This document shows positions 17,327 through 28,599 of a stretch of 64,000 nucleotides of DNA, in pieces (positions within the stretch are counted from its first letter, which is position 1; each line of letters begins with the position of its first letter). The notes under the pieces were generated by a model. That model saw only the letters and a list, made by a program, of their open reading frames with translations, was not told the DNA's origin and made no database searches. Location of the stretch: positions 3,720,001 through 3,784,000 of the forward strand of contig JAYKNF010000015.1 of the NCBI GenBank assembly GCA_036172665.1. Direction: 5' to 3'. The stretch comes from Prosopocoilus inquinatus (taxonomy: Eukaryota > Arthropoda > Insecta > Coleoptera > Lucanidae). Position numbers and translations under genes: made by a program.

Positions 17327-19467
17327 TTTATCCTATTTCTGTTTTGTTGAAGTTGTAGTTCATAACCACGTCATTAACTTCAAATACCGAACTTGAATAC
17401 TATTTTAACGCAATTTTCTAGCCAAAACAAGTAACAGAAGTTATAATTGCGTATACAAGAAAATACAGAAAATTATAAAATTACGCACTTCTAATACAGA
17501 AAATATTTATACACCTATTGCAGCGGTACATAAGGCAGACACAATGACGCGTCTTGAAGTGACCTTGAATAGTTACGAGGCAACCTACTTACTTTATAAA
17601 CCTTGAATTTGAACGACTTCGTAGCTCCAATAATAACGAAATTAACAATATTGCGGCAGTAACTTTGAACACCCTGCAAAGGTACAGTCATACTTTTAGT
17701 AATGTCTCCCCTACCGATTTAAATTGTGCCCGGATGCTTTCTGACCATTATAATAAGCAGGCAGACAAGCAGTTTTGCGGCCTTAAACTTTCGCGGATTT
17801 TTTGTCAAAATTTTTTATTGTCGAAATTTTAGTTTTGTCAACCAGGCTTTCTCATTTGACACTAACGACATAAAACTGAAAAGTCATCTGTTTTTCAGAT
17901 TGTTGGTTGTTTTAACTACAGCAGAAATGTAAGGTAAGTATTAGAACGGGGGTAATAGAATTTAACAGAAAAATAAATTTAACATAAGCAATGCCTTTTC
18001 TACTTCAGAAAGCATGTGATTTGGCTTTATAAGCATATCAACTTTAAAATTTGGAATCTGCCATTCCAAATTATTAAATAGTTTTGACAAGTCATTAAAA
18101 ACCGTAATTTTAAGGCCGCAATAGTACATGCGCGTATGAATATACACACAAAGTTATCTGACATCGATCGATATCGTAATAAAGACATACCATAGGGCAC
18201 TCACCTGCAAAAATCCTCTGTTAACCAGCGGCGCGCAGTCATAAACAGCGAAGTTCCTTGTCGATCAATTGTAAAGGGGTAACAGAAGAACAAAGCAACT
18301 CAAAATGTAACAACCACATGGAAACATGCTCGTTTTCGTAGCGTTTCTGAATTCGTTTTAAGAATTGTTTGCGTGTTGACCTTTGGTACGTCACGCTGAT
18401 TAGCGTGTAACAAAAACCTGCTTGATATAAGCAAACATCTCCGCAGTTTATTTATGGCCGAAGAGAAAGAAAATTAAAGTAGGTACATCATGAGATTTAA
18501 TTTTGGGATGACCAACAGCGACCTGAGCATACGGTTGGTTTAATGAAGTTTGGATTTTATTACTGTTTATTTCCTTTCTCTTCACTATACCGGGTGTCCG
18601 TGTAACAATAGGATGTATGAGTTTAACATGGAAAACAGAAATTGATTTAAATTATCCTCGTGAGTAAATTCGTACGAATTTATAGGTTGCAATCGGAAAG
18701 ATTTTGGTATTTAAAGTATTTTGATATTAAATGTATGATACTTTAATTATTAATTGCTTAAAAATAAAGAAAAATTGTAATAATTTTTCATGTTGCACAC
18801 TTAACAGTCTGTATAGAAAAGAAAAATGAAGAAAAATGTGTCAGAGCTGTGCGTGTACTTATTGTTATAAGTACAAGTACTTTTGGACTTCTATTTGTAC
18901 TTAAGTACAATTAAATACTATTGTATTTAGTACTTGTACTTGACTTGCATTTATAATAATAAGTACATCCACTGCCCTGGAGCAAAAAAAAATTGAATTA
19001 AGTTTTCCGTTTGTAATTCAGATGTCCTAATGTGAAATTTGACTTCGAAGGTCTTTCGGGTGGCGGAATTAACAACAGAAGAAATAAATCTAAGTTAAGC
19101 AAAGTGGTATTCCTTTTGAATTTACGTGAAAGTTGAGATAAGATAATACGTTTCTCGTTAAAAATTAAGCATTCAAGCAGATGTATTAAATTCCAACATT
19201 TGAAGTACGAGAATTCTGTTATTCCACTTTTAGCGACAAATTTGGCATAAATTCATTTTAAAAATTCTAATTTTATAAAGTGTATCCTCCGGATTGAGTT
19301 CGCGATTCGTATAATGGACCAAAAATGTGTAAACGCTTGGAGTTATTATAAATTTATATTTTGTCTCAATAAAATGCAAATTTAAAGTAATCTGTCTCAT
19401 TTTTCGTCTTAATTTACATATTCAGCTCGTCTTTTTTGACAACCCGCTCTTTCAAGGTCAAATACCC
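17327..19467. other. 2.1-kb AT-rich interval without supported gene
   Basis: No protein homology recognised. Around 18850-18965 there is a patch rich in the word agtactt/gtacttg in both orientations (degenerate simple repeat). A ccgggtgtccgtgtaacaat end-like sequence at 18595 recalls short interspersed repeats elsewhere in the window. Confidence 0.4.
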
Positions 19468-19685
19468 ACTGTCAAGTGTCAAAACCATATGATGGCAGTA
19501 CCTATGTCCTTAGACAGAGATCGAGTGCCTTGAGCCGTACGATCCGCCAGGCGAAGGGTTCGTACTTCGAATCAATAGAAAGTATTATTGTGCATTACAA
19601 CTGTGTTGTTAATTGTGTAAAGCTTTTAATTAAAGTGTTCTGGAATTTAAACGACTATAATTTGTGAACCCCCAAATTCGTAAGA
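19468..19685 (+). repeat. Gypsy-1 5' LTR (partial, left edge uncertain)
   Basis: agccgtacgatccgccaggc (19531) to ccaaattcgtaag (about 19684) matches the Gypsy-2 LTRs at 51720-51925 and 56680-56886. The first ~60 bp diverge and the left boundary is unclear. It lacks the ctatataagcc TATA-like segment seen in the Gypsy-2 3' LTR. Confidence 0.6.
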
Positions 19686-19686
19686 A

Positions 19687-19703
19687 ATTGGTGTCAGGAG
19701 CGG
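19687..19703 (+). promoter_or_regulatory. Gypsy-1 primer-binding site
   Basis: attggtgtcaggagcgg directly after the LTR. TGGTGTCAG fits priming by a tRNA-Leu-type 3' end; the tRNA identity is inferred. Confidence 0.55.
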
Positions 19704-19714
19704 AAATTTCAAGA

Positions 19715-21115
19715 ATGAAACTGTGCGAGTTAAAAGTGAAAGAGCTGCGTGAGGAATTGGAAGAAAGAGACCTGGAAAATTCGGGAAAGAAGAGCGTCTT
19801 ACAAGAACGACTGAAACAGGCTCTTGTAGATGAAAGTAAAGACCCGGAAACATTTGAATTTGAAATTGAAGACGCGGCTGCTCTACTGAAAGAAGTGAAA
19901 GAGAAGATGAAATTAGAAATGCAGGAAGTGAAAGAAAATATGAAATTAGAAATGCAGGAGGTGAAAGAAAAAATGGAAAAGGTAACGAAAATATGAAATT
20001 AAAAATGCAAGAAATTAACGGAAAAATAGGTGAAGTTAGTGAAAATGTCAAATTAGAAGTGAAAGCGCAAACGCAAGAGATGAGAAAACAAATGGAAGGA
20101 ATGAAAAATGAAGGATGGAAAAAAAATGGAAACTTACAGTTTAAAAACCGATCTAAATATAGAAAATATAAAGGTGCAAAACGATGAAAAGATCGAAGAT
20201 CTTAAAACCGAACATGACGAGAAAATTGAGGAAAAAATTGAAGATATCGAACTCAGTTTGGCAGTATAATTAAGGACATGAAGTTTGAATTCGACGACAA
20301 ACTTGGCGAAAAATTTGGTGGAATAAAAAAGAAGACTTGGCTAAACAACTGCATAAGGTGGAGCTTGGTCGTACCATTGCACCATCAGCCGGGTAGTCCA
20401 GTCAGAAATTGAAACCCTCGAAATTTGAAGGCGACTTACTGTGGTCTATTTTCATTCGGCAGTTCAAAATTGCTGCTGATGTGAATGGCTGGAATGACTG
20501 TGACAAAGCTGGAGCACTCGTTTTAGCTCTGCGAGGTCCAGCATTGAATGCCTTACAGTCCATTCCTGAAGAAGTCCAAAACAACTTTGATCAACTGGTG
20601 GAGAATTTGGAAATGCGTTTTGGTGATGCAAATATGAAGCAACTGCATACCATTTAATTAAAAACTCGTACCCAGAAAAATGGTGAGTCACATCAAGATT
20701 TTGAACTCGACATTAAGAGATTGGTACGCATGGTATATGGAGATTTCTTACCTGAACCAGTTTTTCAACGTTTGGCCATCCAAGCATTCATCGACGGCAT
20801 TAGAGATCAGGAAATGCAACATGTATTACGGTTGGGTAACTTCTCCAAATGCACAGATTTACTGGCCCGTACACTGGAATTCGAGGCGGCAAAGCAAGCA
20901 TCTAGAAGCCTAGTACGGGTACAAGAGGTGAAAGCTATTGATGAGGCTACCCTAACAGAAATCCTGGAAAGACTGAAACACCTTGAAGAGAAAAAATCCA
21001 CGAACAACAGCGGACGAATTACAATTTGTTGGAACTGCGGTAAACCAGGTCATTGGAGTTCCAACTGCCGGCGCAAACGAACGCAAAAAGTAGATGACAG
21101 CGAGTCTTTAAACTA
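19715..21115 (+). pseudogene. Gypsy-1 Gag: SAP-like motif, coiled coil, capsid, zinc knuckle; frameshifted
   Basis: From ATG 19715: LKVKELREELEERDLENSGK and SVLQERLKQAL form a SAP-like motif. Next come 11-residue repeats (KMKLEMQEVKE twice, 33-bp period near 19893-19980), a coiled coil. A stop at about 19994 and frameshifts at 20187-20400 follow. The capsid-like part is open at 20409-20657 (FIRQFKIAADVNGWNDCDKA, ALRGPALNAL) and 20721-21116, ending in a knuckle CWNCGKPGHWSSNC near 21030-21070. Gag builds the particle; the SAP motif could bind DNA. Closest relatives here are Gypsy-2 and Gypsy-3. Confidence 0.85.
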
Positions 21116-21139
21116 AAACCAGTCAACAAGTAGGGGCGC

Positions 21140-21535
21140 ATGCTGACTGATTCTCCGGATAGCCCCAAGATTGTTTCCATTTCCAGGATAAGGAACAATA
21201 AAAATAGCTTCATAGCAGATGGAAAAATTGGTGAGAGATCTTTCCAATTCACAATTGATACCGGAGCGAATGTGTCCATGATAAGAACAGATCTTTTACC
21301 GAAATGGAAGCTAGTAAATAATGGAAGGGTATATCACATCCAAACAGCTACTGGCGAGGTTACTCCAGTTTGTGGTGAAGCCGAAATTGACATGAAGATT
21401 GGAAGTATGAAATTCAGGCACAGGGTGTTAGTGGCAGACATTGTTGACGACTTCATACTGGGAGCGGATTTCATGAAGAAAAACGGCTTGGTTGTATATT
21501 TCAAAGATAAAGTTCTACGAATTGGATCGGAATAA
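21140..21535 (+). pseudogene. Gypsy-1 aspartic protease domain
   Basis: Open for 131 codons. FTIDTGANVSMIRTDLLP carries the D-T-G catalytic motif; DDFILGADFMKKNGLVV is the conserved second half (ILGxDF). Separated from Gag and RT by stops, so no Gag-Pol can be made. Complete over the domain, unlike Gypsy-2, which has lost the middle. Confidence 0.85.
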
Positions 21536-21568
21536 ATACCTCTCCACGTTCCTGGAAATCTGTCTACA

Positions 21569-22973
21569 GTGCTAAAAGTAATATTGGACGAAAGCGTAAA
21601 AATTCCAGCCTTAACCGATAAGTTATTTCTGGCGAAGTTGGAAAGCAATCTTGGTAGCTATTCTGGCGGAATCATAGAGCCAACTGATATCAGCAGCGCC
21701 AAGAAAGAAATTTTACTGCCTGCGCCTCTGGTGAAGATCCAAGAAACAATTCCTATTCGTCTTGCAAACGTCAACAGTTACCCAGTGACCATACTCAGTG
21801 GAACAGTGGTGGGCAAATGTGAAGCAATTGATTCTCTGAACCACATTCAAGTAAACGATGCATCCGCTCGACATCAGTCTGACACTCTACCACTACTACT
21901 AGAGAAATTCCTGGAAGAGGTATCAACATTGTTAACACCCAAGGAAACAGAAGACATAGGAGGACTGTTTCGAAAATACAAAAGAATCTTCGCCTTTACC
22001 GATGAAGACCTAACCCGGACGGACACTGTTCAGCACAGAATAAACACTGGCGATTCAAATCCAATTCGTCAACGTGCACGAAGTCTGCCATTGGCGAGGA
22101 GAGAAGAGACTGACAAGTTAATCAAGAAGATGCAAGGCCGAGAAATTATTGAACCGTCGCAAAGTCCATGGACACCTCCTGTTGTACTTATAACTAAAAA
22201 GGATGGCAGCACACGTTTCTGTGTGGACTACAGGCGATTAAATGATATCACGAAAAAGGACAGCCATCCCTTATCTCGGATTGATGACGCAATTGACATC
22301 TTATCCGGTGCGAGGTGGTTCTCTACTCTGGACTTGGCTATTGATAAGTTGGAATGCATCCCGAAGACAAGGAAAAGACAGCCTTCACTGCAGGTACTGG
22401 TCTATGGCAGTTCAAGGTGATGCCTTTTGGTTTATGCAACGCCCCAGCCACTTTGGAGCGACTCATGGAATTGGTATTGCGTGGACTTAGCTGGAAGATT
22501 TGTCTCGTATACTTAGATAGGCAGCGAAACCTCTACATGTACTGACCGAAAGAAAATCCACATTTTTCTGGAATGTGGACTGCCAAGAAGACTTTCACAA
22601 TCTGAAGGATCTTTTGGTGACTGTTCCTATATTGTCTTATCCAAGATCAGAGGGCAAGTTTATTATAGATAGTGATGCTAGCAACTACGGGATTGGAGGC
22701 GTACTGTCACAAGTGCAAAACGGGCTAGAACGTATTATTGGTAACTTCAGTAAAGTTTTGTCGAAAGCTGAAAGGAACTACTGTGTAACCAGAAAGGAGC
22801 TTGTTACCATGGTGAAGACAACAGAACATTTTCACAAGTATCTTTATGGCCGATAGTTTCATCTTCGAACAGACCATGCAGCATTAAAGTGGTTGCTTCA
22901 GTTTAAGAACGTAGAAGGCCAGTTTGCCAGATGGATAGAAAGATTACAGGAGTATGATTTTACAATCGAACAT
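21569..22973 (+). pseudogene. Gypsy-1 reverse transcriptase and RNase H, internally deleted, no integrase
   Basis: RT opening blocks read LARREETDKLIKKMQGREII, PVVLITKKDGSTRFCVDYRR and ARWFSTLDLA (first catalytic Asp). After a frameshift near 22340 comes FKVMPFGLCNAPATLERLME and CLVYLD, where the frame jumps at 22515 straight into gcagcgaaacct, matching 54700 in Gypsy-2. The second catalytic Asp of YLDD and the thumb region (about 290 bp) are thus deleted. RNase H follows (FIIDSDASNYGIGGVLSQVQ, 22660-22720). Similarity stops at about 22973, at the Copia-1 LTR, so integrase and 3' LTR are gone. Confidence 0.88.
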
Positions 22974-22991
22974 TTTTGGGGATATTAATAC

Positions 22992-23344
22992 TGTCACACT
23001 TTCTGTGCGTTCTTAATAAAGGTAGCCGTTGGGGTAACGTAGCTCCGGATAGGTGCCGCTCAGGTATGGGCTAAAGGCACTAGGGGGGTAGTTTACCCGA
23101 TAGACAAATGGGTTTCTTACCTCGTCCCGGTCTTGTCTCGAAACAGGAAGGTTCTCTTCAGACAAAAATTCCCCACAACACTTTTAGGCTTTATTGAACA
23201 GCGCTATAGAGCCACCTTGCCGAGCCCACCTTCCTTGGACGGTGCCTCCTCGACTCTCTCCCCGCAATTTCCCAATTATCCGTAGCTCAGCAAAGTGACT
23301 CGTTAGCAATTATATACAGCTGTCCCGAAAGAGTCTTCGTGACA
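22992..23344 (-). repeat. Solo LTR (353 bp) inside the Copia-1 LTR, 4-bp duplication ATAC
   Basis: Begins TGTCAC and ends GTGACA, flanked by ATAC at 22988-22991 and 23345-23348. Removing it rejoins ggatattaatac with actgtggtgaaac as in the right Copia LTR at 27357-27374. On the minus strand it has a tatataat TATA-like box (near 23308) and an aataaa signal (near 23190), as an LTR should. No internal part remains; loss by LTR-LTR recombination is inferred. Confidence 0.8.
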
Positions 23345-23546
23345 ATACACTGTGGTGAAACAATATTTTTATTGGATGACTAAATAATAATAAGAGAATA
23401 GTGTGACAGCCGCTCAGCGACTAATTACACGTGCCGTACATCTTGTAATGGTGGTCATATCTATACGTAAGCTGTCGTACCGATGCAGGTTTGTAGAAAC
23501 GCGCGCCAAATTTAAATTTTAACGTCGAATAAACTCAATACTCCCA
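23345..23546 (-). repeat. Copia-1 3' LTR, remainder
   Basis: Continues the LTR begun at 22974-22991. Shared with 27366-27500: gaaacaatatttttattg, gcgactaattacacgtgccg. Minus-strand start is placed near 23546 (TGGGAG..), right after the pol stop; no clear polypurine tract, so the edge is uncertain. Confidence 0.6.
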
Positions 23547-23547
23547 C

Positions 23548-23891
23548 TATTCGCGTGCATTTAAATCTAGTTTCAGCATTCCAACTTTCCGCAAAAGATA
23601 CATGAATTTGTCACATGGTAATGCTTTTGTCAAAAAATCAGCGCATTGTTCTTCAGACGTTACTTAATTAACTTTCAAAATTCCATCCATGTATTTCTCG
23701 CGAATAAAGTAAAAATGAATGTCTATGTGCTTGCTACCGCCTATGGAGTAATATATTCTGCCTCTGTTGTGCTCAGTGACACACATCTTTGTCGTTGTGA
23801 ACACCATGAAACAGGTCCGTTTGACAAGCAAAAAATATAACCTGTCGTAGAACGACGAGTTAACATATCGCCCCAAAATCAGCGTCTGCAA
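23548..23891 (-). pseudogene. Copia-1 RNase H C-terminal remnant
   Basis: Minus strand: [31 protein letters not shown], then a TAA stop, then VTSEEQCADFLTKALP, the standard Copia ending. The frame closes at TAG 23548-23550. The first half of RNase H (24020-23891) is missing or scrambled. At least one nonsense codon. Confidence 0.8.
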
Positions 23892-24020
23892 ATCCTAAGA
23901 AGTCTTTAATGCAGTTTGATTTTCTGTAACAAATACCTAAGTCGGCTGTACCTTTAAGGTATCTAAAAACTAGTTTTATGGCATTCCAATGTTTTGCAGT
24001 ATAACAAATTAAAAATCTGC

Positions 24021-24945
24021 TCAATAACTAATCGCGAACATTAAATCAGGTCGAGACAATTGTGCCAAAAACATCAATGATCCATTTGCTTCTCTGTATG
24101 GAAAATCTTTGTTTTCTTGATCAGTACTGTTCTCAATGTCCATCAACGAAACAACAGAATGTGGATCTAAAGATACACTCACAGGTTTAGCATCGGTCAT
24201 TTGAAAACGCACAAGAATACGTTCGGTGTAATCTTTTTGATGGATGAAGATTGTATTATTTTCTTTGCAATGAACAATCTGCAAACCAACAAAGGATGAT
24301 AAATTATACTCTGTAATTTCAAAAAAAATTTTTTAAGGAACTCAGGATTTCATCGATTGTATCTTGTGTCTCAGCCAATAACAGTCCGTCATCTACATAC
24401 AGGGCTAATAGTACATAACTATCTTTAATAAAACCTCGATAAATACATGGATACGTGGCTGCGCTTGGAACAAGAGTATAACGCCTCAGAAATGAATCGC
24501 ATTTGTTATTCCACTGGCGAGACGCTTGCTTCAAGTCATAGATCGATTTCAAAAGTGTACAAATATGATTTTGTTTACTCACGACACCTTCGGGCACTTC
24601 CATGTATATCGTTTCTTTTAGTTCACCATGTAAGAAAGCTGTCTTTATGTCAAATTGTGCAAGTTTTAAATTCTTCTGCACTGCTGTGCTTGCTGCTAGC
24701 AATGTACGAATGGACTCGTATCTGGCAACAGAAGAAAAAATTTCTTCGTAGTCGACGCCGTTTTTCTGTGTGTAATCTTCTGCACAAAGCCGACCCTTAA
24801 ATCTAGATTCTTGCTTTGATGATGAATCCTTTAATTTGAAAAGCCACTTACATCCCACAGTTGATCTTTCACCTGGTAAAATTCCATTTTCCACGTTTGA
24901 TTTTTCTGATGAGCTTGTAATTCCTCCTGGATTGCTATTTTCCAC
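24021..24945 (-). pseudogene. Copia-1 reverse transcriptase
   Basis: On the minus strand 24945-24319 is open: STVGCKWLFKLKDSSSKQES, LKLAQFDIKTAFLHGEL (first Asp), SIYDLKQASRQWN, YVLLALYVDDGLLLAE (catalytic YVDD). A frameshift near 24310 leads to 24284-24021 (DYTERILVRFQMTDAKPVSV, GSLMFLAQLSRPDLMFAI), the post-RT connection. Its N-terminus overlaps the integrase reading frame by frameshift at about 24850-24900. Ty1/Copia type: integrase precedes RT. Confidence 0.88.
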
Positions 24946-26541
24946 TGTTTTGAATTCAGTCCCGAAATTGCCTCTTCACCATCTGTATTATTCGCTTCTT
25001 CTCGCATTTCTTTTTCTTTACTCTCTTCGTTTCTTTCATCTTCTCCTTCATCTTGGATTTCATTCGATTCATCAACTTCTGGCAAACCATTCAGTGGTAA
25101 GAGATATTCATTCTTAGGTAAGACTGCAATGTCCGAATTTCTTTCTTGAAATGTGACATCACGTGACACAGCTATTTTCCCAGTGATAGGATCAAAGAGT
25201 ATATAATTTTTTGATTCTGACTGATAACCCACGAATATCATCTTCCTTGATTTTGGGTCCCATTTTGTTCGGAGCTGTTTCGGAATATGGACGAAGGCTG
25301 TGCTTCCAAACACTCTCATATGACTCATGTCGCTTTTCTTGTTTGTCCAAATTCCATATGGAATAATATTTTTCTTCTTGGCAGACGGTGTTCGGTTATA
25401 TAAATAAACAGCTGTATTCATGGCTTCGGCCCATAATTTTGCTGGAAGGTTTCGCGCTTGAAGAATTGATCTTGCTCTCTCTACCAAAGTTCGATTTTGC
25501 CTCTCTGAGCATCCATTTTGCTCTGATGTAAAAGGTGCTGTCGTCTCTAACTGGATACCTCTGGAAGAAAGATATTTCTTCATGTTACTGTTGATGAATT
25601 CAGTTGCATTGTCCGAGTGCTTCGTGTCGAAGTGCTTTAATGGACCGTCCAAATTTATTTTCTATTGAAGCATTAAATTTTTCAAAGACATCTGACTTGT
25701 GTCTTAGAAAATAAATATTTGTAAAAGCTGAGGCTTCATCCTTGAAGATAACGTAAAATCTTGATCCTCCTACAGATTCTGCTTGCATGGGTCCGCCGAC
25801 ATCTGTGTGAATTAAATCACCTGGATTGGTGTCTCTTGAGCTAGTATTACTAAATGGTAATCTGTGTTGTTTGCCTAATTGACATGCTTCGCAAAAGAAA
25901 TCGACATTGTGTTCAACTTGACCAATATCAATATGACCTTGCTTGGCCAATTCGTGTAGCGATTTAAATCCAACGTGTCCCAAACGTTCATGCCAGAGTC
26001 GTAGCTGTGAAGTTGTTGCATTTGCTTCAATTCTTGTTATTACTTTAAGCCCCATTTGATATAGGTTGTTTTCGTGCAACTGTCCTGTAATCATGGTTTC
26101 ATTCTTTTTGTATATGGATACTGAACAATTCTTGAAAGTGACATCATAGTTTTTTCTAGCACATGCTCCCACTGAAAATAGGTTTCTTCTTAGGGATGGT
26201 ACGTACAGTACATTCTCGAGTTTTTGATCAAACCATTTTCCTCCAAAATTGCGTTTTATGAATATTGTACCTTGTCTTTTGATTTGACAGGTTGCTCCAT
26301 CTCCAACAGATACATAATCATTATTGAATGCAACAAAATCAGTAAACCACTGCCGCTGAAATGACATGTATTTTGAGGCAGCACTGTCCAAGAACCACTT
26401 TTCACTGGTGTCTTTGACATCAAAAGATGTTTCAGTTGTAAATGCACTCGTATTTCCTGGACGATTATAGTCGTTGTATGGCCTATTATCAGAATCTTTG
26501 CTGTTTCTTGAATTTTGTCTTTTCTTACAATCTTTGATCAT
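24850..26541 (-). pseudogene. Copia-1 protease and integrase, one frameshift
   Basis: Minus strand 26541-25600: KWFLDSAASKYMSF is the protease site (D-S-A), VLYVPSLRRNLFSVGACARK follows, then LWHERLGHVGFKSLHELAKQ and CEACQLGKQHRLPF (integrase zinc-binding), GDLIHTDVGGPMQ (first Asp of the integrase core). Near 25620 about 10 extra bases (gcttcg/cgaagc quasi-palindrome) shift the frame. It resumes as SDNATEFINSNMKKYL (second Asp) and NGCSERQNRTLVERARSIL (Glu). The rest (IFVGYQSESKNYILFDP) runs to the RT junction. Confidence 0.88.
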
Positions 26542-26559
26542 GTGGCCTTTCTTATGACA

Positions 26560-27249
26560 ATAGAAGTATTCTACATTTCTTTTATCATCTTTTGATCTCC
26601 TTTTATCATGCTTATTAATAAAATTTGTACCTGGTTTTCGAATATTTACGGCTCACAATGCACTGGTGACGTCATCAGTAGATGTCAATCTGGATTCCTC
26701 CTTGATAATACGCGTCGTCAAATTGTCTAGGGTTTGTTTCTCGGGTTCCGCACTGTCCCACGCACTGATGAATGAATTATATTTCACTGGTAAGGTCCCG
26801 ATGATCTTGGCCATTATTGTGACATCTGATACTTGTTCACCCAGATCTTTTAACTGTGGTGCCATATTCTCAACTTTAGTAATGTGTCACTGGATCTGAT
26901 GATTACATTCTATATTCATGAAACTTCGTCATTAACATTAACTTATTTGATTCACTTCGTTGCCCATGCAGGGAACACAATTTTCGCCACATATCCGCTG
27001 ACGACTCACAAGTTAAAATATTCTCTAATTGTCCGGCTTCCATAGACGATGAGATAATAAACATGGCTTTGGCATCTTTTTTAATCCATGTTTTTTTTGT
27101 TGTGCACTTTCCTCCGGTTTCGTTTCGCTTCCATCGACGATACTCAAAATGTCATTCGATATTAGAATCGCAAGCATTTGGAATTTCCATGCTTGAAAAT
27201 TCACGCCACTGAATTTTGTTACATTTCTGACATCGATAAGTTCACTCAT
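26560..27249 (-). pseudogene. Copia-1 Gag, frameshifted, knuckle lacking first Cys
   Basis: Starts MSELIDVRNVTKFSGVNFQA at 27249, typical of Copia Gag (FxGxNFxxWK). A frameshift follows near 27090, then 26865-26653 reads KIIGTLPVKYNSFISAWDSA and QTLDNLTTRIIKEESRL. The zinc knuckle at about 26545-26600 reads YFYCHKKGHMIKDC: the first Cys of CX2CX4HX4C is Tyr (TAC for TGC). Start chosen at the first Met after the primer-binding site. Confidence 0.82.
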
Positions 27250-27330
27250 TTTTAATAATTAACCTGATCTCTTACACACGCGTATAATTGTTTGTCCTGA
27301 TTATTTAGTCCAATCACTGATTGTTTCTCA

Positions 27331-27350
27331 CGTAAACTGGGCACATAACC
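27331..27350 (-). promoter_or_regulatory. Copia-1 primer-binding site
   Basis: Minus strand directly after the LTR reads GGTTATGTGCCCAG, one base off the initiator-tRNA-Met half-site (GGTTATGGGCCCAG) used by Copia elements. Confidence 0.65.
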
Positions 27351-27510
27351 TGTTGGGGATATTAACACACTGTGGTGAAACAATATTTTTATTGAATGAC
27401 TAAATAATAATAAGAGAATACTACGACAGCCGCTCAGCGACTAATTACACGTGCCGTACATCTTGTGATGATGGTCGTACGCTGTCTGTCTTACTTTTAA
27501 TATACCATGA
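27351..27510 (-). repeat. Copia-1 5' LTR (partial)
   Basis: Minus-strand end TTAATATCCCCAACA at 27351-27365 and about 150 bp matching 23349-23500. Similarity is lost after gtcgtacgctgtctg (27475-27490), so the outer part is diverged or deleted. Confidence 0.65.
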
Positions 27511-27540
27511 ATGTACGTTCGGAATCGTACTGAATTTAAA

Positions 27541-27914
27541 TAATACAAGCAATATAATTTTTTACAATTATATTAGCGCAGAAAATAATTTATAAATTCC
27601 TCCAAATGCGTTTGGTTGAATTTGCACGACACGTGACGTTATATTTGCGACAAGGAAGGGGCATATCTACGTGTGGACATGTGTCAAGAAGGCAGGAAGT
27701 CGCTTGCTGCGTGTACAATTCTTATGGCGTTAAAGAAAAGTCGACTTTGCGAACGTACATTGATATTTCGTTAACGCGACACTACAAACTGTGATTTCAG
27801 CCAAACTGTTACTTTTTGATATCATGAATGAAATTGATATCGTGATATTGCCCATCACTACTCTCGATGCTCCGTAAATCTGGTCGGCAGCAAGTCTGTT
27901 CCCCCACTAAGTAC
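27541..27914. other. Intergenic with one hAT-type end
   Basis: TTGCCCATCACTA at 27849-27861 looks like a hAT terminal repeat (compare 34971 and 42654); its partner is not in the window. Otherwise nothing recognised. Confidence 0.4.
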
Positions 27915-27921
27915 TTATAAG

Positions 27922-28217
27922 TAGTGATGGGAAGTTTCATTACTTTTAAGCAGGCTAATCATGCGAGGCGAATATGTAGGGGTATATTCTCCTACCATCG
28001 CACAGACAGTGCCGGTTCCCGCTTGACGCTCAGTCGCTTCAATTTCAACAACCAACGATATACAAAACTTATGTAGATAATATTCTTTATGGAAAATGTT
28101 GTAGTGACGAGCAATATTATATCGTTTTACGCTCAACAGTTTACCGCAAATAATACATTCTGCATTACCTGTACTGTTTATAAAACACAGGTACTTAAAT
28201 TCATAATTTTGGTTCAT
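27922..28217 (-). pseudogene. BED-type zinc-finger exon of a hAT-derived gene, fragment
   Basis: Minus strand from 28217: FKYLCFINSTGNAECIICGK then YNIARHYNIFH, giving CX2C..HX4-5H spacing of the BED/ZBED fingers found at the N-terminus of some hAT transposases. No transposase core follows. TAGTGATGGGAA at 27922-27933 resembles a hAT terminal repeat, so this may be the end of a truncated hAT; the other end was not found. Confidence 0.5.
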
Positions 28218-28597
28218 GTTTGTATTTCACGAGAGCCACACGTTTTGTAACTTCTGTTGGTACACGATCGGCTGGTAGGCTAGTGGGAGATACTACAACG
28301 TGGCTCTTCTCGTATTTTATGCCCAGGCCTGCTTTTAAGTAATCGGTACTACTCGTTACTGCATAAATCGTTGCTTGGCACTCGTATTCTTTTCATACTC
28401 GATAGTACTGACGGGTATTTTAGTAACTGGTATTGGTAGTATTTGTTGTTTTAGTATTCGTTACTTGGTACTCGTATCCGTTCAATACTCTATACTTGAT
28501 ACTTGTTCGATTCACAATACGCTTTCGAGACTTGAAACTCGTTGTTTACTCGGCAATTGTTCGTTACTTCGTTATAAACAAATGTGTGGGCTACTAG
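28218..28597. other. Intergenic, degenerate tact/cgta-rich sequence
   Basis: 28320-28560 is rich in variants of ctcgtat/tactcgt, a decayed simple repeat. Nothing else supported. Confidence 0.4.
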
Positions 28598-28599
28598 TA

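Larger units (their letters stand above)
22974..27540 (-). mobile_element. Copia-1 retrotransposon, minus strand, degraded
   Basis: LTR-like ends at 22974-23546 (interrupted) and 27351-about 27510 share acactgtggtgaaacaata and cagccgctcagcgactaatt. Between them Gag, protease, integrase, RT and RNase H occur in Copia order on the minus strand. All coding parts are broken. The left LTR carries a nested solo LTR (22992-23344). Outer edges are only approximate. Confidence 0.85.
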
